Assembly (NCBI GenBank): GCA_015179025.1 | Contig: WHUX01000011.1 | Span: 186,001-250,000, forward strand | DNA length: 64,000 nt | Direction of reading: 5' to 3' | From: Terfezia claveryi | Taxonomy: Eukaryota > Ascomycota > Pezizomycetes > Pezizales > Pezizaceae | In this document: in pieces, positions 10,843 through 21,549 of the stretch | Layout of the letters: every line of letters starts with the position of its first letter | Position numbering within the stretch: position 1 is the first letter of the stretch | Program-made: the position numbers and the translations under genes | Notes under the pieces: generated by a model | What the model was told of the DNA's origin: nothing | Databases searched by the model: none | The model's input: the letters and a program-made list of their open reading frames with translations, nothing else

Positions 10843-12758
10843 ATGCCGAACTCCACCCCCACATCTCACAAGGTTATAGAGCAATATGATACTATCGAGG
10901 CTCGGATACAGCAGGCTATGGAGTATCTTTCTACTATAGAAAAACCAAATATTTCTGCGGTTGCACGAGAATTCTTTGTACCAAGGAAAAGACTCCAGGC
11001 CCGCTATAATGGAATTCAATCACGAAATGAGCGACCAGCACCCAACAGAAAGCTTAATGAAGCAGAAGAGCTTGCAGTATGCAAGTATATTGATCGCCTT
11101 GATAAGATGGGACTTTCTGCTCGCCTGCCTATGATCGCTATGTGTGCAAATTCTATTTTAAGACGAAATCACACCAGCAAGAATGACCCACCACCGGTAG
11201 TAAGAGAACATTGGGTCCGGCGTTTTTTAAAGCGATATCCAGAGTACTGTACTCGTAAACAAGTATCTCTTGAGGCTGCACGGAAAAACGCACAAATACC
11301 GGAAACCATTATGGAATGTCTTGAAGACTATCAAAGAATATGTATCGAAAAGGATATTCCACCACAAGACCAATACAACTATGACGAAACGGGATTCCGA
11401 ATTGGTATTGGCAAGAATCAATGGATTGTTACAAGAGAGCTTGATCGTGCAAAGCCCATGACAATTGGAAGTTCGACTAATCGGGATCTTATTACTGTCT
11501 GTGAAACGATTTCAGCTGATGGTTCTTTACTTCCGCCAATGATCATTGTTCCAGGAATTATCCATCAAGAACGTTGGTTTACACATACAGATCTTCCAGA
11601 TGATTTTCTCTTAGCTGTTTCGGAACCTGGATATTCTAATGATAGCTTAACCTTTCAGTGGTTGCAACATTTCGATAAATTCTCTACACCAAGACAACTA
11701 GGTGCTTATCGACTATTAATATTAGATGGTTATGGTTCACACTGTACGGCGGAATTTATTGATTATTGTGATGAGCATAATATTATTCCATTCTGTCTTC
11801 CTCCTCATACCACACATCTTCTACAGCCTCTCGATGTTGTGGTATTCCAACCATATAAACACTTTCATGCAGAAGCCATTGATGCTGCTACTCGTAAAGG
11901 TTGCTCTGATTTTAATAAGATGGAATTCCTTTCTACTCTTAATTCTTTCCGAACACAAGCCTTAAAGCCATCAACTATCCGCATAGCACTCCGCAAGACT
12001 GGCATGATCCCCTACAACCCGAAGATAGTACTTGATCGGTTACCACAAGTCCAACAAGCCGAAGAAGCCCCTCAAAATGACCCCCCTCAAAAAAAAAGAC
12101 ATATATATATTCCCTGAAATAGATAGCAACTTCAGTGACCACTTTGAACCAGCAACTCCTCCTCCGTCAACTCCTCAACCAATACTAAGTGGCTCGCCTA
12201 TAACTCCAGAAACTGTCAACTCCTCAACCAATACTAAGTGGCTCGCCTATAACTCCAGAAACTGTTAAAAGCCTTAAGCGCAAAGGCGATCAGCTGCTAC
12301 AGTATATGCAAGAGAATAGTCTTTCACCGACTTTGCAAAGACACATGCGAGCCTTTGCTAAAGGAAGCATTGCACAAGCTCATGAGGGTGCACAAGCAGT
12401 TGAAGATCTTCAAAAAACCACTGCTGCAGAGAAAGCAAGACAGGCACGCCAAAAAGCTAGCAAGAGCTCATTGCAAAAAGGCGGTGTCTTGTATGCTTCT
12501 AAAGCTCGAGCAATGGTGAAAGAGAAGAAGGCATTGAGTGAAGCACAACAAATCTTGCGCACTCAAAAGGCTCTTACACAGCTACTTAAAGCAGAGGAAA
12601 CAAAGCGGGAACGGTTACGGAAGGCATTGTGCAAGGAAATCAGGAAGTATGGCAGAGAGAAAGCGAAGGCTGAAAAGGAGAAGGCAAAAATATTGCGCCA
12701 ATTGGAGGAAATAGAACGAGCAGAAAAAGAAGCAGACCGTAGAGTTGAAGTAATGTAG
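10843..12758 (+). pseudogene. pogo/Fot1-family DDE transposase, frameshifted near its C-terminus
   Basis: The start is the ATG at 10843, inside the left inverted repeat boundary; the frame stays open further upstream but that part lies in the repeat and outside the element. Residues 1-~75 are the pogo-type helix-turn-helix, followed by a CENP-B-type DNA-binding segment with EHWVRRFLKRYP. The DDE catalytic triad is present: YDETG, LILDGYGSH, and the third Asp in LLQPLDVV, with 35 residues between the second and third Asp (DD35D, typical of Fot1/Pot2). The main frame stops at 12117 after 425 residues. The Lys/Glu-rich coiled-coil tail continues in two other frames up to 12758. The breaks are a run of nine A (12089-12097) that shifts the frame by one, and a 49-bp tandem duplication (12166-12263) that shifts it again. 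The catalytic core is intact, so residual activity of the 425-residue product cannot be excluded. Confidence 0.9.
12166..12263 (+). repeat. 49-bp tandem duplication inside the transposase
   Basis: Two perfect copies, 12166-12214 and 12215-12263. Because 49 is not a multiple of three, the second copy throws the transposase tail out of frame; the coding frame after it matches the frame before it once one copy is discounted. Confidence 0.95.
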
Positions 12759-12936
12759 AGCCGGTCGGAATGCGTGGAAAATGAGCTTGGAGGAGTCGGA
12801 GTGCCTGGGAGTGTAGGTTAGCAATAGTAAATTAAGGATTCAACAATAACAACAGTTAAAGGATAAGTATGTAGCGCTGTTCGAAGAGCAGAAACAGGTG
12901 ATTCCAATGGTGCAAGAATTATTCAAATCGGTCAAG

Positions 12937-13058
12937 TAAAGTCGAAAATTTGGCCGTTGAGCTGCAATGCCCGTTGAGCTGTCGGGCACTCGCAGAGAGC
13001 GAGTGCTGGCGGCGGAGTGAAAACGAAGGCGCCAAGGGGAACCCCTATTAGGCACGAG
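12937..13058 (-). repeat. Right terminal inverted repeat of the pogo-like element
   Basis: 122 bp, the reverse of 10693-10801 with extra 4-bp and 9-bp segments and one substitution. Confidence 0.93.
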
Positions 13059-13072
13059 TAGTGGCGGTCAAT

Positions 13073-13789
13073 TCTTAAACCTGAGTTTTCGAAACTCAGG
13101 TTATGCAACCTCTTGGCAGCGCCTTGGTGTCTTGGCTTTGCGCTGATTGGCCAGAGCCATCACTCAACTTTCACCGCCTCCAGAGTGCGGTAACCAGCCA
13201 AACTCAGGTTTTGACGGCAGCGAAAAATTCCACCAAAACAATTCACGATACGGTCCAACTCAACAACACGATACGATTCAACTCAACGACCTACAAGAAG
13301 CAGCAATCAGCTTACGTCACCCAATAAATTTAATTAATCGATGCATTCTGAATTAGTCTCATGCCAAGACTCTAGTCGATCGCATAGTCTTGCCATGAGA
13401 CTAATTCTGAATAGATTTAAGAATGCTGTTTCTGGATAATTCTTAGTCAAGTTCTCTAAAACTGATGGTCCTTGAAAAATCAGATGCCTTCCAGCACTGA
13501 TTTTACGTGCTGCTATATAGCGACGTGCTGCTATTATCTTATAGACTTCCCACAGCTCCTTCAGTAGGTCTATCAGGTCTTCGCTGGAATCATACATCAT
13601 TAAATAGATAAGCGTTGCACTATCGCATGAAGTTCTCCTAGCAAAACTTGTCGTCGGGTTGATCGAGGCATGTTGTGATATAGAGCTGACTCGTAACTGA
13701 TAATTCTCACGCAGAGTGGGTCAATGGAAAACTCAGGTTTGTGCTATATTGGGGCTAAATTTGCCGCATTCTCAAAACTCAGTTTAAGA
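13073..13789. mobile_element. Decayed or non-autonomous DNA element, ~0.7 kb
   Basis: The ends match in inverted orientation over about 20 bases: TCTTAAACCTGAGTTTTCG at the left and, reversed from the right end, TCTTAAACTGAGTTTTGAG. The phrase AAACTCAGGTTT recurs internally near both ends (13201 and 13731). The left end carries its own hairpin (AACCTGAG/CTCAGGTT, 13078-13102). No complete transposase is present, and a 88-codon minus frame at 13334-13600 matches nothing I know. It starts 14 bp after the pogo-like element ends. No clear target duplication was found, so the exact edges are uncertain. Confidence 0.55.
13345..13412. repeat. Foldback: 27-bp arms, 14-bp loop
   Basis: Arms 13345-13371 and 13386-13412 are inverted copies with two mismatches (core AATTAGTCTCATG). 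This would form a strong hairpin in DNA or RNA. It lies inside the decayed element and may be the mark of a smaller nested insertion. Confidence 0.9.
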
Positions 13790-13807
13790 TTCACAACCAC
13801 TAATGAT

Positions 13808-14273
13808 ACACACTGAGTTATAGAATAACGGTCCAGTTTATCGAGAAAGTGCACTAGGTAACGCTAAGGATTTACATCGGTTTGAACCAGCCGCAACAAC
13901 ATATTCAACCTCTTCATCGGACTCCAACTCTTTTTCCCATAGCCCCACAACAGATTGGGTTGGGTAGCCCTCGTATTCTTGATTTTTTAGAAACCTCCGA
14001 CACGTCCTCATCTACCCATTCTAGGGCTACAATCTCTTCTTCATCTCTATTCACTTTCTTAGGCTTCCGTACATTTAACGAGGTAAGACTGCGTGGCTGT
14101 AAGGCTGTTGATTTTGCCTTGGGGCCCAGTCGAACTCTGACTTTCGCTGAAGCATCATTATTAGGTAGCAGGTGTAATAACAACTGACAGTGACCGTTAT
14201 ACCTCACTATTTTTGCGCTCGGATACCTAGTGCACTTTCTCATTAACTAGACTGTTATAACTCAGTGTGCGTA
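13808..14273. mobile_element. MITE-like element with ~55-bp degenerate inverted repeats
   Basis: The left end (from CACACTGAGTTATA, running to GAGAAAGTGCACTAGGTA at about 13860) is repeated in reverse at the right end (about 14225-14273). The two copies differ by several substitutions and small indels. A TA lies just outside each end, which would fit a Tc1/mariner-type insertion. About 360 bp of interior contains only short frames. It is older than the pogo-like element, judging by the divergence of its ends. Exact edges are uncertain by a few bases. Confidence 0.65.
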
Positions 14274-14405
14274 GTATCATTGTGCTTGGATATCACCTTT
14301 ATTGCATAAGCTTGACTTATGTCTGTAAACTGACAAGGATCGTTTCGATGTGGTACTGCAGTTCTCTCTCAGTCCTCTACACTTCGCTGCGCCTTCGGCT
14401 AGGTA

Positions 14406-14811
14406 CAGTCAACTCTTGCTATAACGGACGGCAGAAATCTAGAGCAGGGTTCCACTATAGAAAATGGCACGGTAGGGCTGACCAGTCACGTGGGTTCTGA
14501 GAACTCTCATTTTGCCCTCCAAGAAGTATTTTGATTCACATTAAGCCTAACAGAGTAGATTATTCAGCAACCAGACCCGGTATAGCGAGGGAGAAATGTA
14601 TGTGGACAGGGATTAGAAGACCGCTGCACTCCTCTAGCACCCTGTCCGGTCCGGTATTTTATGGCCGTCCGGTATTTTATGGCCGTCCGGTATTGTATGG
14701 CCGTCCGGTATGGCGAGAGGCAATTTGCTATTAAGAATCCTGAAGCCTCTGGTCCATCCGGTATGACAAGGGATCCGCTATAGCGACGTCCTGTATAGCA
14801 AGAGTTGACTG
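14406..14811. mobile_element. MITE of pogo/Tigger type, 406 bp
   Basis: The ends are perfect inverted copies over 20 bases starting CAGTCAACTCTTGCTATA, flanked on both sides by TA (14404-14405 and 14812-14813). An inverted repeat starting CAGT and reading TGCTATAACGGAC is typical of Tigger/pogo families. There is no transposase, so it is non-autonomous. The interior includes an 18-bp tandem array. Confidence 0.85.
14651..14704 (+). repeat. 18-bp tandem array, three copies plus a partial
   Basis: Unit CCGGTATTTTATGGCCGT at 14651, 14669 and 14687 (the third copy with one substitution), then a partial fourth. It lies in the interior of the MITE. Confidence 0.9.
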
Positions 14812-14813
14812 TA

Positions 14814-16253
14814 TGTAGCCGGGGATTGTCCTCTTGGCTGGCTGAATTAGGCAGTCGCTTCCTTTTATGGTAACTCTGTTTAAGTGTATAATTTCTCAAA
14901 CCAATTGGAATGTGCACAATTAGCACCAACATCCCTAACCTTAACTCATTAAAATCCTCAACTACATGTAAGCTCTCATGATCTGGAGACATTTCCCAAT
15001 TCGAATCTATGTGAGACATGATCACCTGATCTTGAGAGGCTATCATCCTTTGTCTTTATTTAATATCACTATCTATGACATAGTTTCCATATTTCACTGG
15101 GGATGATTTTTCAATTAGGTTATTGAGTCTTTCCTTCTTTCTGTGCTGCCAACTGTAATAGTGTCTCTGTAAGTGCAGTAGGAACGTGGCACCACATTTT
15201 ACTATCATACTTTGCTTTTTCCTTTATAATTCCGCAGGAGCGTTGTTTGCTTCAGGGTAACCAAATTGATAACCACTGATATCGGTGGTGATCTCGTCTA
15301 CATATGAGGCCATTGCAATCGACGTCAACACGGTATTATATTGTGAGTATTAAATTACAAGGGCCTACAACTCTACCTAATACGTGCTAGGTTACCCACG
15401 CTCCAAATCTTCAACTCAGAGGGCTCGGTTTCAATATCTGATTTTCCTCACATAATTTAGCTAATCAATGTGGCTCCGGCTGCCAACTGGTCAAGGTTTT
15501 GGGGTTCGAGCAATCACTAGAACATTTTTCCCATGCATGTCTAGCTTTGGTGATTTTCAGAGAAAAATGCCCGAAAAGTTGCTGCTAGAGTGCATGAATC
15601 TTACTCTTATTATCATTCATTGAAATAACATTCTGCGAAGTAGGCTTTGACTAGAAGCATCCAGTGGCATGATACATCAAGCTCTTACCAGTTTCACATC
15701 CGACTCAGAAGCATGCACGTCCTCCGCAAGATCGAAGGGGTGTTATCAGCTACAGTCAGACCTAGCACCAGACTTGCATTGCGAATGCCTGCGAGTAGGT
15801 TGGCATATCGAGTGGAGATATTTTGACCAGTCTCACGAATCTTTATAGTAGATTCAAATCCGACATTTTCCACACAATATTATACGATCGGCAACCTGAG
15901 GAAACTATGTAAGAGGCGTGTGTGCAGAACAAGGCGGCCCTACGACCAACCAGACTAAGGCGGTCACGAGAGTATTAAATACTGTAATCCGCCGCAACGC
16001 CACCACCACAAGATAGCCTTGAGACGCCCAATTCGGGGCGGACAGCGCTATGTTCTGTGTAGTCGAACTATGCGTCATTCATAAGTCAGTAGTCTTGAAT
16101 GAGATATGTGTTATTAAGTCTCGCAATTGTGGAAGTGGTTCTCTTCGATATCATTATCGGGGAGAGTATACAAGAAATAGCAACTTTGTTCACGAACAGG
16201 AAATATCTTTCATCTACTAACTGCCTTCAAGTCCGCAGTACCGTTAGCAAACA
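14814..16253. other. Intergenic, no gene recognised
   Basis: About 1.4 kb between the transposon cluster and the alcohol dehydrogenase. The last part must hold the ADH promoter. One copy of the recurrent TTACCCTGA motif lies at 15252-15260 in reverse orientation. No protein or RNA gene is supported. Confidence 0.45.
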
Positions 16254-17831
16254 ATGGCAGCCAAAGAAGAAATCCCCAAGTTGCAATGGGCACAAGTCTT
16301 CGACAAATGCGGAGAACCACTCCAGTATAAGCAAATCTCGGTTCCAATACCAAAATCAGATGAAGTTCTCGTCAAAATCAAATACTCTGGTGTTTGCCAT
16401 ACAGACTTGCATGTTCGTACCTATATCTTTATTTTATAATTGATAGGTACTGATTTTTCTGTGGTTAGGCTTGGAAGGGCGATTGGCCCCTCGGCGTGAA
16501 GACGCCCTTGGTTGGCGGTCACGAAGGTATGTCTATTGACTCAGATCTCTGACATAAATGCTGATTCGTATGGTCGATTATATTCAGGTGTGGGAGTAGT
16601 TGTGAAGGTAAATCCTCGCAGGTGTTCAAGGGATTGAAAAATGGGAGCGGAATACTGATTTATCTATAGAAAGGTGAATTGGTCAAAGACGTTGGGCTTG
16701 GAGATGTCGTGGGCATAAAATGGCTCAATAGCAGTTGCATGTCCTGCGAATTCTGTACTTGCTCCTCCCCTCCTGTTCGCTTCAGCTCTCTTCACGAGTA
16801 ACTTAGGACTAATTCCTGCGCCCTTTGTCCAGGCCAGCGTGCAGATGAACAACTCTGTGCCAAACAAGCTTTATCAGGATACACTGTAAGTCACTATCTG
16901 GGAAAGCTGTTAGTTCTGCCGTGGTAGTAACCACGAGTTCTGATTTTAGGTGAATGGGTCATTCCAGCAATATGCTATTGCCAATGCCATGCATGTTGCT
17001 AGAATCCCACCAGAATGCAAAGACCTTGCCGCCGTAGCACCAGTATGTTTTTTCACTCCAATTCCTCGAACACATGGGTAGTAAATATGCAGAGATCTAA
17101 CAGAGGCCTTGCCTCACAGATTTTGTGTGCAGGCCTCACAGTGTACAAGGCGCTGAAGCAATCAAGGGCCATACCTGGCCAAACCGTTGCCATCACCGGA
17201 GCGGGTGGTGGGCTTGGAAGTCTTGCTGTAAGTCACGCTCTGTACCAAGTGATCAGGAGCAAGAGTAATGGTAATTCCATTTCTTTCAGTGTCAATATGC
17301 CAAAGCCATGGGTCTCGAAGTCTTAGCCATCGACACCAGCGAGGAAAAGCGTGACTTATGTATCAATAAGCTCGGTGCTGCCAGCTTCATAGACTTTGCC
17401 ACCACCCAAGACATTGTTGCCGACGTCAAAGCCGCAACTGGAGGTTTAGGCCCCCATGCCGTCATTGTCGTCGCTGGTAAGCCAAGCTCCCTCTTGATAC
17501 AAAATCTTCCTCTAACCTGTCCATAGCAAGCGAGAAGCCCTTCGCCCAAGCTGCCGAATACATACGCCCCCACGGCACCGTCGTCTGCGTCGGTTTGCCC
17601 CACGGAGCAAGGGCCTCCGCGGATGTCTTTACCATGGTTACGAAGATGATTAATATCTGTGGGAGTTATGTTGGGAATAGAGCGGAAATGCAGGAGGCAT
17701 TGGATTTCTTCAAGAAGGGGAAGGTTGGGGCTCCAATCCAGATAAGGAGCTTACAGGACTTGCCGCTGGTATATAAGGAGATAGAAGAGATGAAGATTGC
17801 TGGGAGGGTGGTGTTGGAGGTCCCACAATAG
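16254..17831 (+). CDS. Zinc-dependent alcohol dehydrogenase (ADH1-like)
   Basis: Nine exons (16254-16412, 16469-16526, 16588-16607, 16670-16754, 16833-16885, 16950-17042, 17120-17227, 17290-17476, 17527-17831) encode 355 residues, the usual length of fungal cytosolic ADH. Catalytic zinc ligands are Cys48 (GVCHTD), His71-Glu72 (GGHEGVG) and Cys159. The structural zinc is held by Cys102, 105, 108 and 116 with the family spacing C-x2-C-x2-C-x7-C. The Rossmann glycine motif GAGGGLG is at 183-189. The enzyme interconverts ethanol and acetaldehyde with NAD. There is no mitochondrial presequence, so it is probably cytosolic. The start context (AAACAATGGC) is good. Exon 3 is only 20 nt, and two donors are unusual (GTTCGT at 16413, GTACTT at 16755); both are forced by the zinc-site spacing and frame. 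Substrate preference within the ADH family cannot be read from sequence. Confidence 0.95.
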
Positions 17832-20146
17832 ACAGAATAATATTCGTGATTGGGGAAAGGAAAAGGATTTCAGGTACTGACCGGGGGATGAATGGATTGG
17901 GGGGTATGTGGATGGGTAATTGATAGGAAGATAAGTTGTTGATGGGGAAACAAAAAGTCAGGGTAATGCTGGAGATTTCTGACTTTTTATTCTAGTTGAA
18001 CGGATATTTGGAGTGCTTCCACTTCGTCGGCTGGTGGAGTTGGTGTTTTGTAGTCATCGTTAGTCTATCTTTACTTCATTATAACTGTATGGTCTGTTTG
18101 AAGTTGATTTTATTTTATTTGACTACACAATACATGGGAGTAGCTTCTGCTATTATCATATGGAGAGAAGAGGTAATCATAGTTTCTCTACGAGTTGCAC
18201 TATTAATTACATCGTCTGTTTAGATATTTACCCTGAAATCTTGCTATCAATCATCAGGCCCCTTTCTACAATCATACCAAAACAGCAGCCTAATTTTCAG
18301 ACTAGACCTGACCGCGACTATACCTCAGATGACAGCGAAAAGGAAGAAGGCTGCAGATTTCTAGTGGCGCTGGGTTGGGTAATGCTTCGGGTTCTCGGCC
18401 TACACCTGGACCCGAGCCGATCGAGGACCCTTCAACCACTGGCTCAACCATATCAGTAAAGCTAAATCCCACAATTCGACCGCCCGTAGCGGAAGGAGCC
18501 CCATCGCCTTCCATAGTCTGGTCTTCCACTACCCCAGTGCCGCTTAAAGAGAATAAGGCTGGTACCAACGGCCAAGTCTTGGGAAGACCTAGACCGGCCA
18601 ATATTGGCCCAAGGATAACGAAGGATGGGGTAGCATTGTATGCAGTGGAAACCTTCTTTTCTTTAGCCTCGTACAAACCAGTCTATTGTCTATGGGGGGT
18701 TGCGAGGTCACGAACGCTACAAAAATATTAACCTGGTTACGAGGCTATCTTTTCTTACACTTTACACTATTTGCAATTTTCTCCTTCCTTTACTTTACAG
18801 CAACCAGTTATTCCGCCCCTCTCCTTTCACACACTCCCCTACTCTACAACATGACCTTCTTTTCTTTCCACTCTAAAGAGCACGAGACGTTTTCATTTGA
18901 TTTCCTGGGCTGTAGAGTTTAGTCTTCGAACCTTTTGCGTTTTTACACCAAAAGTGTCAGTTTTCAGTGGAGTGTCAAAAAGCAATAACGCTGTAAAATT
19001 TGCTAGTAAGTGTATATCCGACTATGAAAGGCTACAAACTAAGCTAGAAAAGATAGCTCTTGAACTAATATTTCATAGACTGGCAGCCTTAGAATATTGG
19101 GAAGGCATAAATACATGTTGTCATACAAATTTGTATGGGAAAGGTACTTGGCAAAAACTTCTGGACTTTCCATGAAGAATGAGAACTTCATAGTAACTAA
19201 ATTTGGGGCTTTGGGTGAACTTGATTCATGGCGTTGATAGTTCTTAGTATTTGAGCAAAGTTGGCATACCTGCATTCTGGCCCGGGCCACCGGAATCGGT
19301 GTACATGAGTCATGATTTTTATTTAAATTTCTTTTTAAATGAAACGTTCTAAGTTCAGGGTAACAAAGAGTAGGAGTTCAGCTAGCATTTAGCTGGGGTC
19401 AAGCCTACCTGTTTCCTTTCCATCACCTCCCTATCAGGCTCCTTTCAATGTCAATCTTACGAAGCATAGTCCTAAGAAGAATATGGGAATCCGTCAAGTC
19501 CATTGTCACGGCAATTTGACAAATTGAGATCGAGGTTGTTTGGAGCGACTTTCTATTCGAGTTAGCACCCTTGCCTATCGTTCTTTCTCTATTTATTTTC
19601 AAGAAGTATCCTTTTACGGTTAGCTCGTCATACCTCCCCGATGGGAGATACTAGAACTTTTTTTTTCTTTTTTTTTACTCCCCCAAAAATAACCCGATAA
19701 ATAGGAAAACCAGAGTACGGGTAGATACGAACAGTGTCAACCAAAGAGTATGGGTGTGGTCTGTCTATTCAAGCTTGGGTATGTCAAAGTCTGAAATATG
19801 AGCGATGTAGGGGTGCTATTTTGGACTTCACATAAATAAGTTTTGAGCCGAATTTATGGTCTTGAAAAAGTGGTACGAGGCTACACTAATACTCTGAGCA
19901 AGTAAGTGTCGAGGCCGAAGTTATGAAAAGAGATGGTGATCACCGTAAGAAGAATAGAATAGTGGTTATTTTGCCTCGGGCGAGCCACTTGGGCTTCCGG
20001 GTGGCTCGTCATACGGTACTTCCCCAAATCGAGGTGCACACGAATACTGTTTTTCCTCTCTTCTTCCTAAGAAATAAGAGGCGAATGTCGTTATGTCCCG
20101 ACTGGTTGGTAATATTCAAAGTCGTGGCTTATGGCTACTGAAAGCA
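17832..20146. other. Intergenic with a possible gene relic
   Basis: About 2.3 kb. It contains three copies of the TTACCCTGA motif (17958-17966 reverse, 18228-18236 forward, 19355-19363 reverse) and a possible broken reading frame at 18329-18731 (listed separately). The rest shows nothing I can identify. Confidence 0.4.
18329..18731 (+). pseudogene. Possible broken gene, unknown product
   Basis: An ATG at 18329 opens a basic peptide (MTAKRKKAADF) that stops at 18362-18364. Skipping a single base there joins it to about 120 codons of Pro/Ser/Thr-rich sequence running to 18731, with protein-like composition (GSRPTPGPEP, TISVKLNPTIRPPV). This could be a young pseudogene, part of a gene with an intron I have misplaced, or chance. 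No family is recognised. Confidence 0.2.
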
Positions 20147-21181
20147 TTATGTATTGCAACTTGGAAAGGACCTATCTATTTGGGCTATCCTGACTATCAC
20201 CCCCACCTCGCCCCTCTTCCGCTTCTTTTTCCCCTCTTGCCCCTGTCGCTGCTCCTGCTGCTTCTGCATCTTGCCCCCCTTCCCCTCCTTTCCCCCCCCG
20301 TTTTCCGGCCCTTCCCCAGCCTCCTCATCCTCCGCCTTCCTCTTCCCCTTCTGCCCTCCTGCCACCTCTACCACCCTCGGCACTTCCCCCAACCTCACCA
20401 CATCCACCACCCCCCTCCAACTCCTCCTCCTCATCTCCGCCCATACCACGACAGCTCTGCTCTCCACCCCAATCCCATTCCTCCCTTTCTCCCCTCCATA
20501 CCCCCACAACCCCGCAATATTTATCACATCCATTGGCGCCCTGACCGCAGCCGCCTTCTTCGCCTCACTACTCACCACCACTCCACCCCCCTTCGCCCCC
20601 CTCAGCGCCCTTACAAGACTAATTGCATTCCCAATCAAATTCCTCCTAACTGCGACATCCCCTGTCGCCAGCCCCGCATAGCTAACCTCAAACTTCAATC
20701 CTCTCGCAATCGCCGTTCCGAGAACCTTATATTTCAGCAGGAACGGTAACCGAGCCCCAAAATCCAACGAGATGAGGTCGACGTGTTCCAGCTGCGAGCA
20801 CGTTGTTAGAAGGAGTTTCTCGTTCGTAGGCCGAATTGCGACAATGTCATATATGGGTGTGAGTAACCCGAGTTTCTGCGTCTGCGAGGGGTCATCGAGA
20901 ATGAGCGTACATCGAGTTAGGACCCGGAGGAAAGGGAGGGAAGGGAACGGGTTTGTAGGGATGGGGTTAATGGGTTTGGCGGGGATCTGGCCGTCGATGG
21001 TGTGTGTGAGGGCGATGGTGTTGTATCCGACTGTATGCACATGCGCAATGTTAGCATCAGTTAGCTAGGTCAAAGCTCAAATTATCATCAATGGCGAGTA
21101 CGAACGTTCATGGAGGAAGGCGGCGATGCGCGGAAGCTCGGAGCTGTCTGGGGACCATGGAACGTTGAGGTCGTAGTACAT
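20147..21181 (-). CDS. RPP1: RNase P/MRP protein subunit Rpp1 (p30 family)
   Basis: Two exons (21106-21181, 20147-21030; 75-nt intron with GTTCGT donor) give 319 residues. The protein begins MYYDLNVPWS, the family start, and continues with the p30 TIM-barrel-like fold: strand-rich segments around LGYNTIALTHTI, TLILDD, YDIVAIRP and VDLISLDF, then an APMDVINIAGLWG segment. Rpp1 is a protein subunit of nuclear RNase P and RNase MRP, which mature tRNA 5' ends and process rRNA precursors. The last ~80 residues are a low-complexity Gly/Lys/Glu/Gln tail ending in a basic KKKRKRG stretch that may serve as a nuclear signal. The splice joins FLHE to LGYN and restores a family motif. The start codon is the first ATG in frame; the codons above it lack family similarity. 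Confidence 0.92.
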
Positions 21182-21549
21182 GGTCTTGTCCGCTGTCCTT
21201 GACCGTTCGTTGGAAATTTTAAGAGGCAAGAACAGGGATTGCATATGCATGCATGAAACACTATTGTGGAATAATAGCAGCGCTACTGTAGCGCGAAGAA
21301 GATCGCGTGAACTCACTTAACGCGTGTCACGTTGCTCACGCGACTGAGAACCCTTTTGACTAAGAGCTGCACTGAGATAGAAACAAATGTGGGACTCAGT
21401 CCGAGTAGGTGGGGCTAAACAAGGTGTACTAAATCATAAATGTTCTCGTGTAGAGAACCAGAAAAGTATTATTGGAAAAAGATTCTGGTAAACGCCCGCT
21501 CCGCCAATGGGAACAAAACCCACACTAGATATGTTCAATCCCAGCTAAA
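21182..21549. other. Short intergenic between RPP1 and the Spartan-like gene
   Basis: 368 bp between the RPP1 start and the stop codon of the next minus-strand gene. It should contain the RPP1 promoter and the Spartan-like 3' UTR. No separate gene is seen. Confidence 0.5.

Larger units (their letters stand above)
10693..13058 (+). mobile_element. Fot1/pogo-type DNA transposon, 2.37 kb, near-intact ends
   Basis: The element is bounded by TA on both sides (10691-10692 and 13059-13060), the usual Tc1/mariner-pogo target duplication. Its terminal inverted repeats run from 10693-10801 and, reversed, from 12937-13058. Aligned by eye they differ by one substitution plus insertions of 4 and 9 bases in the right copy, so they are almost identical. 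Both begin CTCGTGCCTAA and contain an inner hairpin (GCACTCGC...GCGAGTGC). The interior holds one transposase gene in plus orientation. Near-identical ends imply a recent insertion. The transposase tail is broken, so movement would probably need a partner element in trans. Confidence 0.93.

Noticed and set aside
20093..20749. Long Pro/Leu-rich plus-strand frames over RPP1
   Set aside because: They mirror the Gly/Lys/Glu-rich tail of Rpp1 on the minus strand, which is firmly identified. No independent evidence supports them.
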